Positions 25,824 to 34,339 of a stretch of 64,000 bases of DNA are shown here, piece after piece. The stretch is from Alphaproteobacteria bacterium (GTDB lineage Bacteria > Pseudomonadota > Alphaproteobacteria > JAJFFI01), in contig JASJBI010000025.1 of assembly GCA_030066595.1 (NCBI GenBank), positions 1-64,000 of the forward strand, read 5' to 3'. Below the pieces are notes generated by a model. The model was not told the origin of the DNA and did not search any database. It saw only the letters and a program-made list of their open reading frames with translations. A program made the position numbers and the translations under genes. The stretch's first letter is position 1. Each line of letters starts with the position of its first letter.

Positions 25824-27875
25824 ATGGCGATCGTGGAGGTCAAGGTCCCGGACATCGGCGATTTCGCCGATGTGCCGGTGATCACGGTGATGGTCGCTTC
25901 TGGCGACCAGGTCGCGCTCGAGGATCCGCTGATCGAGCTGGAAAGCGACAAGGCGACCATGGAGGTGCCCGCGCCGGTCGCCGGCACGGTAGCCGAGATC
26001 ATGGTTTCCGAGGGCGACACGGTGTCCGAGGGCTCCTTAATCCTGACCATTGAAGCCGAGGGCGAGACCGCCGAGGCCACGCCAGCCGTCCACGAGGACG
26101 GGGCGCCCGCGACGGTGGAACCCGCTGGCTATGGTTCGTCGGCCGGCGTGCACGAGATCATCGAGGTGAAGGTGCCGGACATCGGCGATTTCTCCGATGT
26201 CCCGGTCATCACGGTCATGGTCTCGCCGGGCGATGAAGTCGCCGCCGAGGATCCGCTGATCGAGCTCGAGTCCGACAAGGCGACCATGGAGGTGCCGGCA
26301 CCGGTCGCCGGCAAAGTGGGCGACATCGCGATCAGCGTTGGAGACACCGTGTCCGAAGGCTCCGTCATCCTGACCATGTCGACCGGTCAGGTGGCCAAGC
26401 CCGCCGCCCCCCCGGAGGCGCCCGCAGCCCCGACATCGCGCCCGACCGCGCCGGTGCAGGGTGACATCCATGCAGAATTGCTTGTGCTGGGCTCCGGTCC
26501 CGGCGGCTATACGGCCGCCTTCCGCGCGGCCGATCTGGGGCTTCAGACCGTCCTCGTGGAGCGCGACCCGACCCTTGGCGGGGTTTGCCTCAACGTCGGC
26601 TGCATCCCCTCCAAGGCTCTGCTGCATGCCGCCAAGGTGATTACGGAAGCGGAGGAGATGGCCCATTTCGGCATCTCTCTCGGCGCGCCGAAGCTTGACC
26701 TGGATGCGCTGCGCGGCTGGAAGGACAGCGTGGTCAAGAAGCTCACCGGAGGCCTCTCCGGATTGGCCAAGGGTCGCAAGGTGCAGGTCGTCGAGGGTAC
26801 CGGCCAGTTCGCCTCACCCAACATGCTGCGGGTGGCGACGGCGGACGGCGAGAAGATGATCAGCTTCGATCAGTGCATCATCGCCGCCGGCTCCGAGCCG
26901 ATCGAGCTGCCGTTCGTGCCCCACGACGATCCCCGCGTGATCGACTCGACCGGCGCACTGGAACTGCGCGACATCCCCAAACGCCTTTTGGTGCTGGGCG
27001 GCGGGATCATCGGCTTGGAGATGGGCTGCGTCTACGATGCGCTGGGCTCCAAGGTCACGGTCGTCGAGCTCATGGACCAGATCATCCCGGGTGCGGACCG
27101 GGATATCGTCAAACCGCTGCACAAGCGGATCGAACAGCGCTACGAGAACATCTTCCTCAAGACCAAGGTGACCGCGGTCGAGGCGCAGGAGTCGGGTCTC
27201 AAGGTCACTTTCGAAGGACCGGACGGCACCTCGAGCGACACCTTCGACCGGGTCTTGGTGGCGGTCGGCCGCCGCCCCAACGGCAAGATGATCGGTCTCG
27301 AGAATACAGGCGTTGCCGTCGACGACCGCGGCTTCATCGCCGTCGACAACCAGCAGCGGACAAATCAGCCCCACGTCTTCGCCATCGGCGATGTCGTCGG
27401 ACAGCCGATGCTGGCTCACAAGGCGGTGCACGAAGGGAAGGTGGCCGCCGAGGTGGCCGCCGGCCACAAGCGGGCGTTCGACGCCCGTGTCATTCCCTCG
27501 GTCGCTTATACCGATCCGGAAGTCGCCTGGGTGGGTATCACCGAAACCGAGGCCAAGGCCAAGGGTCTGAAGATCGGCAAGGGCGTTTTCCCTTGGGCGG
27601 CCTCGGGACGGTCCCTCGCACTGGGACGGGACGAGGGGCTGACCAAGGTGCTGTTCGACGAGCAGACGGACCAAGTGGTCGGCGCCGGCATCGTTGGCCC
27701 CAACGCTGGCGACCTGATCGCGGAAGTGGCCGTGGCGATCGAGATGGGCTGCGATGCGACCGATCTCGGCCACACCATTCACCCCCACCCGACGCTTTCG
27801 GAAACCGTCAATTTCGCCGCCGAGATGTTCGAGGGAACTATCACGGACCTGATCCCGCCCAAGCGGAAGCGGTAA
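25824..27875 (+). CDS. lpd: Dihydrolipoamide dehydrogenase with two N-terminal lipoyl domains
   Basis: 683 aa against about 465 for a standard E3. Residues 1-80 and 112-190 are two lipoyl domains, each with ESDKATM (Lys43 and Lys152). A Pro/Ala linker leads to the E3 core from about 215: FAD site GSGPGGYTAAFRAA, redox disulfide GGVCLNVGCIPSK (Cys255, Cys260), NAD site GGGIIGLEMG, and the catalytic HPHPTLSE. It reoxidises dihydrolipoyl groups with NAD+. E3s with one lipoyl domain are known in Neisseria and others; two is uncommon. ATG 25824 follows GAGGAAC. It is the third gene of the PDH operon. Confidence 0.92.
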   Translation: MAIVEVKVPDIGDFADVPVITVMVASGDQVALEDPLIELESDKATMEVPAPVAGTVAEIMVSEGDTVSEGSLILTIEAEGETAEATPAVHEDGAPATVEPAGYGSSAGVHEIIEVKVPDIGDFSDVPVITVMVSPGDEVAAEDPLIELESDKATMEVPAPVAGKVGDIAISVGDTVSEGSVILTMSTGQVAKPAAPPEAPAAPTSRPTAPVQGDIHAELLVLGSGPGGYTAAFRAADLGLQTVLVERDPTLGGVCLNVGCIPSKALLHAAKVITEAEEMAHFGISLGAPKLDLDALRGWKDSVVKKLTGGLSGLAKGRKVQVVEGTGQFASPNMLRVATADGEKMISFDQCIIAAGSEPIELPFVPHDDPRVIDSTGALELRDIPKRLLVLGGGIIGLEMGCVYDALGSKVTVVELMDQIIPGADRDIVKPLHKRIEQRYENIFLKTKVTAVEAQESGLKVTFEGPDGTSSDTFDRVLVAVGRRPNGKMIGLENTGVAVDDRGFIAVDNQQRTNQPHVFAIGDVVGQPMLAHKAVHEGKVAAEVAAGHKRAFDARVIPSVAYTDPEVAWVGITETEAKAKGLKIGKGVFPWAASGRSLALGRDEGLTKVLFDEQTDQVVGAGIVGPNAGDLIAEVAVAIEMGCDATDLGHTIHPHPTLSETVNFAAEMFEGTITDLIPPKRKR

Positions 27876-27887
27876 GGAGATCGGGTG

Positions 27888-28127
27888 ATGAAGACCGGCG
27901 TGCCGAGGGAAGAGCATCCCGGCGCTCTGGAGGACCCGAGCAGCCCGATCGCCGGCATGCCGGTGCTGGAGGTCTGGAAGGCGAACACGGTTCTCGTGCT
28001 CAAGCGCAGCATGGCCACGGGCTATGCCGGCGTGGACAATCCTCTGTTCTACAAAGAGAACACGCGCATGCTGTTCGGCGACGCCAAGGACAGCGTGGAC
28101 GCGGTTCTCCGCCAGCTCGGGTCCTGA
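27888..28127 (+). pseudogene. pntB: C-terminal fragment of NAD(P) transhydrogenase beta subunit
   Basis: 79 aa matching only the last part of PntB domain III, e.g. [27 protein letters not shown] and [17 protein letters not shown]. These include the KRS and GYAGV elements that bind the NADPH 2'-phosphate. The rest of the about 460-residue subunit is absent. The frame is intact with ATG 27888 behind TAAGGAGATCG at the lpd stop, so it may be translated. By itself it lacks the Rossmann core and should not bind nucleotide well. The hydrolase gene begins 3 bp after its stop. Confidence 0.7.
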
Positions 28128-28130
28128 GGG

Positions 28131-28922
28131 ATGGCGGCGGATCTTGCCTTCGACCATTACGGTGACGGTCCGCCGCTGATCATTTTGCATGGCCTGTTCG
28201 GCTCGCGTCAGAACTGGGTCGGTATTGGCCGCAAGCTCATGCGCAGCCGGACCGTCTACGCCGTCGACTTGCGAAACCACGGTCAGTCGCCTTGGCTGTC
28301 CGAGATGAATTTCGCGGCGATGATCGGAGATGTGATCTCCTTTATGGACGCGCAGTCCATCGAAAGCAGCGAGATCATCGGCCACAGCATGGGTGGAAAA
28401 ACCGCAGCCGGGCTTGCGCTGCTGCACGGAGACCGAGTGTCCGCCTTGATCGCGGTGGACATCGCACCGGTCGACTATGCCAGCAACTTTCTCGACTACA
28501 TCCGGGCGATGCAGAACATCGATCTGGATCGAGTCACACGGCGGGCAGAGGCCAGCCAGCAGTTGGAGTCGGTGGTTCCGGACCTCGGTATCCGAAACTT
28601 TCTGCTGCAAAACCTGGTACGCGACGGCGGACGATTCGACTGGCGCCTGAACCTCGCCGCATTGGCCGCGAGCGTACCCGAGATCACGGGATTCCCGGAT
28701 CCGCTCCTGGATCGGACATTTGCCGGCCCGACCTTGTTTCTCGGTGGCGGCATGTCGGACTACCTTCGCCCAGAGCACGAGCCGATCATCCATCGGATGT
28801 TTCCGAACGCCGAGATCGCCCATGTCCCGGGCGCGGGACATTGGGTTCATGCTGAAGAGCCCGGCCGGTTCGTGGCCGCGGTCGAAGAGTTTCTTAGGAT
28901 CCCCGCCACGCCGTCGGCTTGA
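28131..28922 (+). CDS. Alpha/beta-hydrolase, YbfF-like esterase
   Basis: 263 aa, cytoplasmic. The HGLFGSRQNW oxyanion segment (near residue 21), YAVDLRNHGQSPW, nucleophile elbow GHSMGGKTA (Ser about 86) and GAGHWVHAEEP (catalytic His) match the YbfF/ABHD11-type esterases. Family members hydrolyse short acyl thioesters or esters; specificity is unknown. ATG 28131 lies 3 bp after the pntB fragment, and nhaA follows in the same frame 45 bp after its stop. It appears to be read as part of the PDH transcript. Confidence 0.85.
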   Translation: MAADLAFDHYGDGPPLIILHGLFGSRQNWVGIGRKLMRSRTVYAVDLRNHGQSPWLSEMNFAAMIGDVISFMDAQSIESSEIIGHSMGGKTAAGLALLHGDRVSALIAVDIAPVDYASNFLDYIRAMQNIDLDRVTRRAEASQQLESVVPDLGIRNFLLQNLVRDGGRFDWRLNLAALAASVPEITGFPDPLLDRTFAGPTLFLGGGMSDYLRPEHEPIIHRMFPNAEIAHVPGAGHWVHAEEPGRFVAAVEEFLRIPATPSA

Positions 28923-28967
28923 CCGTGCGGGCGACCCGGACGTCGACGCGGCACCGGGAGGGATAGC

Positions 28968-30200
28968 ATACCCCTCGTCTACATACAGAAATCCGGGCCG
29001 GCGATCCGTGAGTTCATCGGACATGAAGCCTCCAGCGGCATCATTCTGATCGGTGCAGCGCTGCTGGCCCTCGTCCTCGACAACTCGCCATTGGCTTGGC
29101 TCTACGACGGGCTGATCGAGACGCCGATGGAGATTCAGATCGGTGAGCTGGAAATCCACAAGCCATTGCTTCTCTGGATCAACGACGGCCTGATGGCGAT
29201 CTTCTTCCTTCTCGTCGGCTTGGAGATCAAGCGGGAGGCCCTGGAGGGCGAGCTCTCGACACTGGCGCAAATCGCCCTGCCGGGCATCGCGGCAGCGGGC
29301 GGAATGGCCGTGCCCGCGCTTGTCTACGTCCTTTTCAACCTGGGGAGCCCGGCAGAGCTCAAAGGCTGGGCTATCCCCGCCGCCACGGACATCGCCTTCG
29401 CGTTGGGGATCTTGGCGCTGCTGGGATCGCGGGTGCCCTTGACCCTCAAGGTCTTTCTCTTGGCGATCGCGATCATCGACGATCTCGGCGCCATCGTAAT
29501 CATCGCTCTCTTCTACACGAAAGACCTGTCACTGATGTCGTTGCTGCTCGCCAGCATAGGTCTCGTGACGCTCACCCTCCTGAACAGGCTCCGCGTGGTC
29601 CGCCTGGCCCCCTATGTGCTGGCCGGGATCTTCATCTGGGTCTGTGTCTTGAAGTCGGGCGTCCACGCCACCCTGGCCGGGGTCGCGCTGGCCTTCGCAA
29701 TCCCCATACGGGCGCGCGACGACCCGGAGCACTCGCAGCTCCGCGAGTTGGAGCACATTCTGCACCCGTGGGTCGCCTACGGCATCATGCCGATATTCGC
29801 CTTCGCCAATGCCGGTGTGCCGCTGGTCGGGATCACCGTGGCGACGCTCCTCTCCCCGTTGCCATTGGGTATCGCGATGGGTCTCTTCGTCGGCAAACAG
29901 ATCAGTATCTTTGGATCGGTCTGGTTGGCGGTGAAGCTACGGCTTTGTGCTCTGCCGCAGGGTGCGACCTGGCCGCAGATCTATGGTGTCGCGTTGCTGT
30001 GCGGCGTCGGCTTCACCATGAGCCTGTTCATCGGAACGCTCGCCTTCGAAGACCCTCAGCGTGCCGTCGGCGTGCGCATAGGTGTGCTCGGAGGATCCAT
30101 TCTGTCGGCGATAATCGGATACTTGGTTCTCCGCATGGCCACGTCTGAGCGTTCTCGCACAGGAGATGTGGGGCAAAAGGCATCGACGCGATTACAGTGA
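28968..30200 (+). CDS. nhaA: Na+/H+ antiporter NhaA, non-canonical ATA start
   Basis: About 410 aa. The family is clear: [19 protein letters not shown], the antiport site DIAFALG plus [16 protein letters not shown] (two Asp), and [13 protein letters not shown]. It exports Na+ for H+ across the inner membrane. The N-terminus ([20 protein letters not shown], then the first helix) is encoded before the first usual start, TTG 29091, which would delete about 41 residues. No ATG, GTG or TTG occurs in frame between the previous stop and 29091. GGGAGGG lies 5 nt before ATA at 28968, so I start there. It may be a mutated ATG or a sequence error. Confidence 0.75.
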   Translation: MPLVYIQKSGPAIREFIGHEASSGIILIGAALLALVLDNSPLAWLYDGLIETPMEIQIGELEIHKPLLLWINDGLMAIFFLLVGLEIKREALEGELSTLAQIALPGIAAAGGMAVPALVYVLFNLGSPAELKGWAIPAATDIAFALGILALLGSRVPLTLKVFLLAIAIIDDLGAIVIIALFYTKDLSLMSLLLASIGLVTLTLLNRLRVVRLAPYVLAGIFIWVCVLKSGVHATLAGVALAFAIPIRARDDPEHSQLRELEHILHPWVAYGIMPIFAFANAGVPLVGITVATLLSPLPLGIAMGLFVGKQISIFGSVWLAVKLRLCALPQGATWPQIYGVALLCGVGFTMSLFIGTLAFEDPQRAVGVRIGVLGGSILSAIIGYLVLRMATSERSRTGDVGQKASTRLQ

Positions 30201-30250
30201 GGCCAGACTGGATAGATCCTACGACACGCCAGTGATACCCGATCAGGCGC

Positions 30251-30346
30251 TCACGCGCCCGCCACCTTGACCAAAGCCTGGCCCTGTCCCTCCTCCACGA
30301 TCTCGCCTTCCCCGACGAGGATCTCGGAGACCGTTCCGCCCGCCCT
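30251..30346 (-). pseudogene. Fragment of biotin carboxyl carrier protein
   Basis: The last 31 residues of a biotinyl domain (GGTVSEILVGEGEIVEEGQ, then a stop) are repeated here and in the intact carrier at 32454-32684, with clear DNA-level similarity. The biotin-attachment half is missing. It is the left remnant of a duplicated carrier-carboxyltransferase-Usp block. Confidence 0.75.
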
Positions 30347-30414
30347 GCGCTGCTCACGCTGCGGCGCCGGAGGCCCCGAGGAGATCAACGTGATGCCGGA
30401 CCGGGCCGATCCAA

Positions 30415-31992
30415 CTACCGCAGGGGAATCCCCATCAGCCCCTTGATCCGGTCCTGTCGCGTGCCGTCCGGCCCGAAGAATGCAGACCGCCGCCGCCGGT
30501 CCGGCTCGCCAAAGCCGACGCACTCGTTATGGCCCTCGACCGTGACACCCTCGAGCGTCGCGGTCTGGTCGGACTTGCCCAACCGGAAAGCACGGCAGAA
30601 CACCCGGTTCCACTCCGGCCGCGTCCAGCGGACGGTCAGATCGCGGCCGTAGTTGGGACCGTAACCCTTGTCGGTCCAGGCCATGGCATCGAAGCCGGTC
30701 CCGTCGCAGTTCTCGAAGATCGTCCGAACGACCCACAACTTGTCCGCCTTGGTGTAGAGGCATTCCGTGTTGCTGACCGGCTTGCCCCAGCGATCCAGTT
30801 TGGCCTCGGCGTTCTGGATGCTTCCGGTGCCCGGCCAGCGCACGTTCTTGAGGTGAGTGTCGACAACGAGGATGTCCTCGCCCGCCTCGATCCTGAGGCA
30901 CTGGGTCTCGTTGCCCTCGGTTCTATTCTGCTGGAAACCCTCGTTGAACACGCCGTCGCAGGTGATCGACACCAGAAGCCCGCCATTGGTGGATTTCGCG
31001 CCCTTCCGCCCGCTGCCCACCATGACGGCGCGCACGCCGTACCCGCTCCTGCGGCCGGGCTGCGACCGGATGCTGGTGAAGCGCCCACGGATCTCGAATG
31101 CCGGCGCGCCGCGGACGATCCGGCCCTCTTCGATCTCCATGGCGTTCGCGTCGCCCCACTTGTAGGCGACAACGCCCAAGCCAAAAGGCGCATCGTGCAC
31201 CCAGCCGTTGAAGGAGAGACGTTTGATGCGAAAGCGCGACAGGTCTTCGGCGAAGAACTTCGGTCTCGGGTGATAAGTCGCGGCAAGGTAGGACGTGCAG
31301 CCGTCCCATTCGGCAAGGTCGAACCGCAGCTGCTCGATGTCCCGCGTCATGCGCGGGTTGAAGTCGCCGAACCGCCTGCCCTTGCCGTCGAAGTCGTAAT
31401 CGTTGCGCGGGGAGGTGATAAAGGCGATGCCGCCATTGCAGGTGATCTTCCCCTCGCCTTCGATCGTGAACCTGGCGGCGTTGATGCCCCAGCCGACCTT
31501 TCGGTCGCCCAGATCCAGCGTGCCGTCGACGACGAGATGGGTATCCACCTCAAAGTTGCGGTTGACGACGTTGGGCGCGCGGCAATGGCTGTCTTTGGGA
31601 ACCAGGCCGATCAGGCTGGGCCGCTCCGCGAGTTCGTTGAGCCAGGCGTCGATCGCCGCGCTGTCGTCGTTCTCCCGGTTGCAGAGCGCGCCGAACTGCT
31701 GCGGCGTGATCGCGCCGGGCTCGGCAGGCGGCGCCACCGAAGGTTCCGTCCGCGGGTCGATCGGCGGCTCGGAGACGGTACCGTCCAGCACCGCGACGCC
31801 GCGCTCGAGATCGGAGCGCGGCTCGCGCAGGCCGGGCGGGATCTGGCCCGGCTCGCCCCCGGGCCCTCTCGGGGCTTCGGGACCGATCTCCGGGACGACC
31901 TTGTCGTCCGGGATCGTGGCCGGAATGCCGTCGGCCCGCGCCGGGCACGCAAGGACAAGAGCCGCCACGAAGGCGGCGGCGAAACGGAGCAT
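30415..31992 (-). CDS. Secreted protein with pectate-lyase-3-like beta-helix
   Basis: 525 aa with a signal peptide (MLRFAAAFVAALVLACPARA), then a Pro-rich acidic stretch to about residue 90. ITPQQFGALCNRENDDSAAI is the N-terminal signature of pectate-lyase-3-type right-handed beta-helix domains. The rest is repetitive beta-strand-like sequence (VVDGTLDLGDRKVGWGINAA and similar turns) with several Cys pairs. Such proteins are polysaccharide lyases or tailspike-like binders; no catalytic residues can be assigned. ATG 31992 is chosen over a TTG-type upstream extension because the signal peptide begins there. It lies between remnants of a duplicated gene block. Confidence 0.65.
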   Translation of the reverse strand: MLRFAAAFVAALVLACPARADGIPATIPDDKVVPEIGPEAPRGPGGEPGQIPPGLREPRSDLERGVAVLDGTVSEPPIDPRTEPSVAPPAEPGAITPQQFGALCNRENDDSAAIDAWLNELAERPSLIGLVPKDSHCRAPNVVNRNFEVDTHLVVDGTLDLGDRKVGWGINAARFTIEGEGKITCNGGIAFITSPRNDYDFDGKGRRFGDFNPRMTRDIEQLRFDLAEWDGCTSYLAATYHPRPKFFAEDLSRFRIKRLSFNGWVHDAPFGLGVVAYKWGDANAMEIEEGRIVRGAPAFEIRGRFTSIRSQPGRRSGYGVRAVMVGSGRKGAKSTNGGLLVSITCDGVFNEGFQQNRTEGNETQCLRIEAGEDILVVDTHLKNVRWPGTGSIQNAEAKLDRWGKPVSNTECLYTKADKLWVVRTIFENCDGTGFDAMAWTDKGYGPNYGRDLTVRWTRPEWNRVFCRAFRLGKSDQTATLEGVTVEGHNECVGFGEPDRRRRSAFFGPDGTRQDRIKGLMGIPLR

Positions 31993-32128
31993 GGCTGTCT
32001 CCCTATACGATTTATGTGGGGAGAACGATGAACGGAACAAGCGGCAGGTCATCAAGGCCGCGCGAGAGATCCATCGGGACAGCCAAGAATAAGGCCCGCG
32101 TCTGCGGGCCGTGGTCAGGGGTTTGCTT

Positions 32129-32203
32129 GCCGCCGTAGCGCGGTGGTAGAGCGCACGCTTGGTAAGGGTGAGGTCGAGTGTTCAAGCGACTCCGGCCGCA
32201 CCA
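32129..32203 (+). pseudogene. Degenerate tRNA-Thr copy
   Basis: 75 nt, 69 identical to the intact tRNA-Thr at 20178-20252, with the anticodon GGT kept. The six substitutions put one mismatch into each of the four stems: D stem GCGC/GAGC, anticodon stem CACGC/GGGTG, T stem GAGTG/GACTC and acceptor GCCGCCG/CGGCCGC. No promoter like that of the intact gene precedes it. A GGCCCGC/GCGGGCC hairpin lies just upstream (32096-32113). It should not give a functional tRNA. Confidence 0.8.
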
Positions 32204-32252
32204 TTTCTTTCGAACACTTGACCGAATGTTCTCTGTGGGCGCTCCTCGCTCG

Positions 32253-32350
32253 TGCCCCATCAGGAACGGCACCTGGCTGTGCTGCAAGCCGTGGCGCGTG
32301 GCGCCGCCGAAGGGGTCCTCCCGCAGGCGGGCATGGCCACCGGGCGGGCC
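32253..32350 (-). pseudogene. Fragment of universal stress protein gene
   Basis: On the minus strand the frame gives GHARLREDPFGGATRH and QHSQVPFLMGHERG, near-identical to the end of the Usp at 34340 (GHARLREDLFGGVTRH, LLMGH stop). The stop codon is lost and the rest of the gene is absent. It marks the right remnant of the duplicated block. Confidence 0.75.
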
Positions 32351-32453
32351 GGATGAGAACGTCGAACGACCAGCGCCTAAGCCTGATCCTCCACCGACAC
32401 CCCCTTCACGCGCTCGGTCCGCTCCGCTCAGCCGGACACGCCCGATAACGCGC

Positions 32454-32684
32454 TTACCCGCCCGACACCTTGACCCGAGCCAGGCTCTGTCCCTCCTCCA
32501 CGATCTCGCCTTCCCCGACCAGGATCTCGGAGACCGTTCCGCCCGCGCCCGCGCGCACCGGGATCTCCATCTTCATCGATTCGAGGATGATGATCGTCTG
32601 CTCGCTCGCCACGACATCGTCCGACGCGGCTTCGATCTTCCAGACCGATCCGGCGACCGGCGCGCGCACAACATGGTCGGTCAT
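32454..32684 (-). CDS. Biotin carboxyl carrier protein-like, biotinyl domain
   Basis: 76 aa, a single biotin/lipoyl attachment domain. The site is ESMKMEIP (Lys about residue 39), flanked by the usual glycine turns, e.g. APVAGSVWKIEAAS and GAGGTVSEILVGEG. It carries biotin for acyl-CoA carboxylation and pairs with the carboxyltransferase gene 79 bp upstream. No biotin carboxylase gene is in the window, so the complex needs a partner from elsewhere. It may also serve a different carboxylase. Confidence 0.88.
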   Translation of the reverse strand: MTDHVVRAPVAGSVWKIEAASDDVVASEQTIIILESMKMEIPVRAGAGGTVSEILVGEGEIVEEGQSLARVKVSGG

Positions 32685-32763
32685 GGCTCAACCCTATTCC
32701 TGCGATGCTTTGGAGTTCGGTGCGCGACGGCGCGGACCGGGTTGGATGGTCGGTCGACGGTCA

Positions 32764-34311
32764 TCAGACGGGCGGACGCTCTCTCTCCCCTCGGGTCAGC
32801 GCGCGCAAGAGCGGCTGGACCCGCTCGACCCACCGACACAGGGCGGGGCGCGTCTCGCGCGGATCGATCAGCTCGTGCACGGAAAACGACTCCGCGCGCG
32901 GCACGGACGATTGCTGGCTCGCCATCGCCGCTTCCAGCGCGACGCGGCGCGCCTCGGGATCGTCCGCCGCGGCGATCTCGCGGCCGAAGGCGACGGCGAC
33001 GCCGCCCTCAGCCGGCACCGCGCCGATCTCGGCCGACGGCCAGGCCAGGACGAAGGCCCCCGGTCCGTAATGGGCCAGCGCCGCGACGCCGAACGATTTG
33101 CGCACGATGACAGAAGCCCAGGGCACGGTGCAGTCCGCCACGGCCAGCGCGGCCTCGACGCCGTAGCGGATCGTGCCCGCCCGTTCGGCCTCCAGTCCGA
33201 TCATGAAGCCCGGTTCGTCGACCAGCGCGACCACCGGAAGGTGGAAGGTCTCGCACATCGAGACGAAGCGGCGGACCTTCTGCGAGCCGGCCGCCGTCAT
33301 GGCGCCGGCATAGACCATGCAGTCGTTGGCGAACACGCCCACCGGCTGGCCGTTCAGCCGGGCGAGGCCGGTGATTTGTCCCCGGCCGTAGCCCGCGGTC
33401 ATCTCGAAGAACGTGCCCCGGTCGACGACCAGGTCGATCAGTGCGCGCATATCGTAGCCTTGCCGGCGGCTCTCGGGCACGAGCGACAGGAGCTTCTCCT
33501 CGCGCCGATCCGGATCGTCATCCGCCGGCAGCACCGGCGCCGGCTCCCAGATGTTCTGCGGCAGATAGCTCAGGAACCGGCGGATCTGATCCAGGGCATC
33601 GGCCTCGTCTTCGGCGAGGTTGTCCACGACCCCGTTGCGGGTATGCATCTCGGCACCGCCCAGCTCTTCCTTGCGGTGCGTCCGGTTGAGCGCGCGCTCG
33701 ACGACGGCCGGACCCGCGACCATCACCTGTGCCGTCTCGCGCGTCATGACCGTGAAGTGGGAGGCCACCAGGCGGGCGGCCGGCATGCCCGCGACCGGGC
33801 CGAGCGCGGCCGACGCGACCGGCACGGTCGCCAACGCGCGCGCGACCGAGCGAAAGCGCGGCGGCGTGAAGACCGGGTTTCCGACGGTGCGCGAGCCCGT
33901 CCCGGCCACGCTGCCACCGCCGCCCTCGTGAAGCCGCACCAGGGGCACCCGATACTGACAGGCGAGCTCTTCGGTGTAGATGCTCTTCCGCAGCCCGGCC
34001 TCGTTGGGCGAGCCGCCCTTCGAGGTGAAGTCCTCGCCGCCGACGATGCAGGGGCGCCCGTCGATCTTGCCGAAACCGAGCACGAAGTTCGCCGGCGTGA
34101 ACCCGGTGAGCGCGCCGGACGGGTCGCGCTCGGCCGCACCGGCGCCCGCTCCGATCTCCTGGAACGACCCCTGATCCAGAAGCGCATCGATCCGCTCCCG
34201 GACGGTCAGACGGCCCTTGTCGTGCTGGCGCTTGACCGCATCCTCGCCGCCAAGCTGCTGCGCACGCGCGCGCTTTCGTTCGATCTCCTCGACCTGTTTC
34301 CGCCAGCTCAT
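32764..34311 (-). CDS. Acyl-CoA carboxylase carboxyltransferase subunit
   Basis: 515 aa, crotonase-fold carboxyltransferase of the propionyl-/acetyl-CoA carboxylase beta type. It has an N-terminal KRQHDKGRLTVRERIDALLD, the oxyanion loop HEGGGGSVAGTG, a second loop VDEPGFMIGLEAE, and LAWPSAEIGAVPAEGG near the C-terminus. It transfers CO2 from carboxybiotin to an acyl-CoA. Acyl chain preference is not readable. It lies between the biotin carrier and a universal stress protein gene, 28 bp from the latter, and probably shares their transcript. Confidence 0.9.
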   Translation of the reverse strand: MSWRKQVEEIERKRARAQQLGGEDAVKRQHDKGRLTVRERIDALLDQGSFQEIGAGAGAAERDPSGALTGFTPANFVLGFGKIDGRPCIVGGEDFTSKGGSPNEAGLRKSIYTEELACQYRVPLVRLHEGGGGSVAGTGSRTVGNPVFTPPRFRSVARALATVPVASAALGPVAGMPAARLVASHFTVMTRETAQVMVAGPAVVERALNRTHRKEELGGAEMHTRNGVVDNLAEDEADALDQIRRFLSYLPQNIWEPAPVLPADDDPDRREEKLLSLVPESRRQGYDMRALIDLVVDRGTFFEMTAGYGRGQITGLARLNGQPVGVFANDCMVYAGAMTAAGSQKVRRFVSMCETFHLPVVALVDEPGFMIGLEAERAGTIRYGVEAALAVADCTVPWASVIVRKSFGVAALAHYGPGAFVLAWPSAEIGAVPAEGGVAVAFGREIAAADDPEARRVALEAAMASQQSSVPRAESFSVHELIDPRETRPALCRWVERVQPLLRALTRGERERPPV

Positions 34312-34339
34312 GCCGCCCGCCTCGAGGTGCGCGCCCTCG

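Larger units (their letters stand above)
20178..32203. mobile_element. Candidate acquired segment between tRNA-Thr and its copy
   Basis: tRNA-Thr (20178-20252) and a 69-of-75 identical, same-strand copy (32129-32203) flank about 11.9 kb with a broken DNA methylase, a homodimeric-E1 type PDH operon, a pntB 3' fragment and nhaA. Alphaproteobacteria usually carry a two-subunit PdhA/PdhB E1, so this operon may have been acquired. No integrase is visible, and the right end overlaps other rearranged sequence, so this is a hypothesis. Confidence 0.35.

Noticed and set aside
26814-29270. Minus-strand frame of about 800 codons opposite lpd, the hydrolase and nhaA
   Set aside because: High GC produces long antisense frames; all recognisable motifs lie on the plus strand.
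30529-32031. Plus-strand frame opposite the beta-helix gene
   Set aside because: The minus-strand protein has a signal peptide and a recognisable domain; the plus-strand one has neither.
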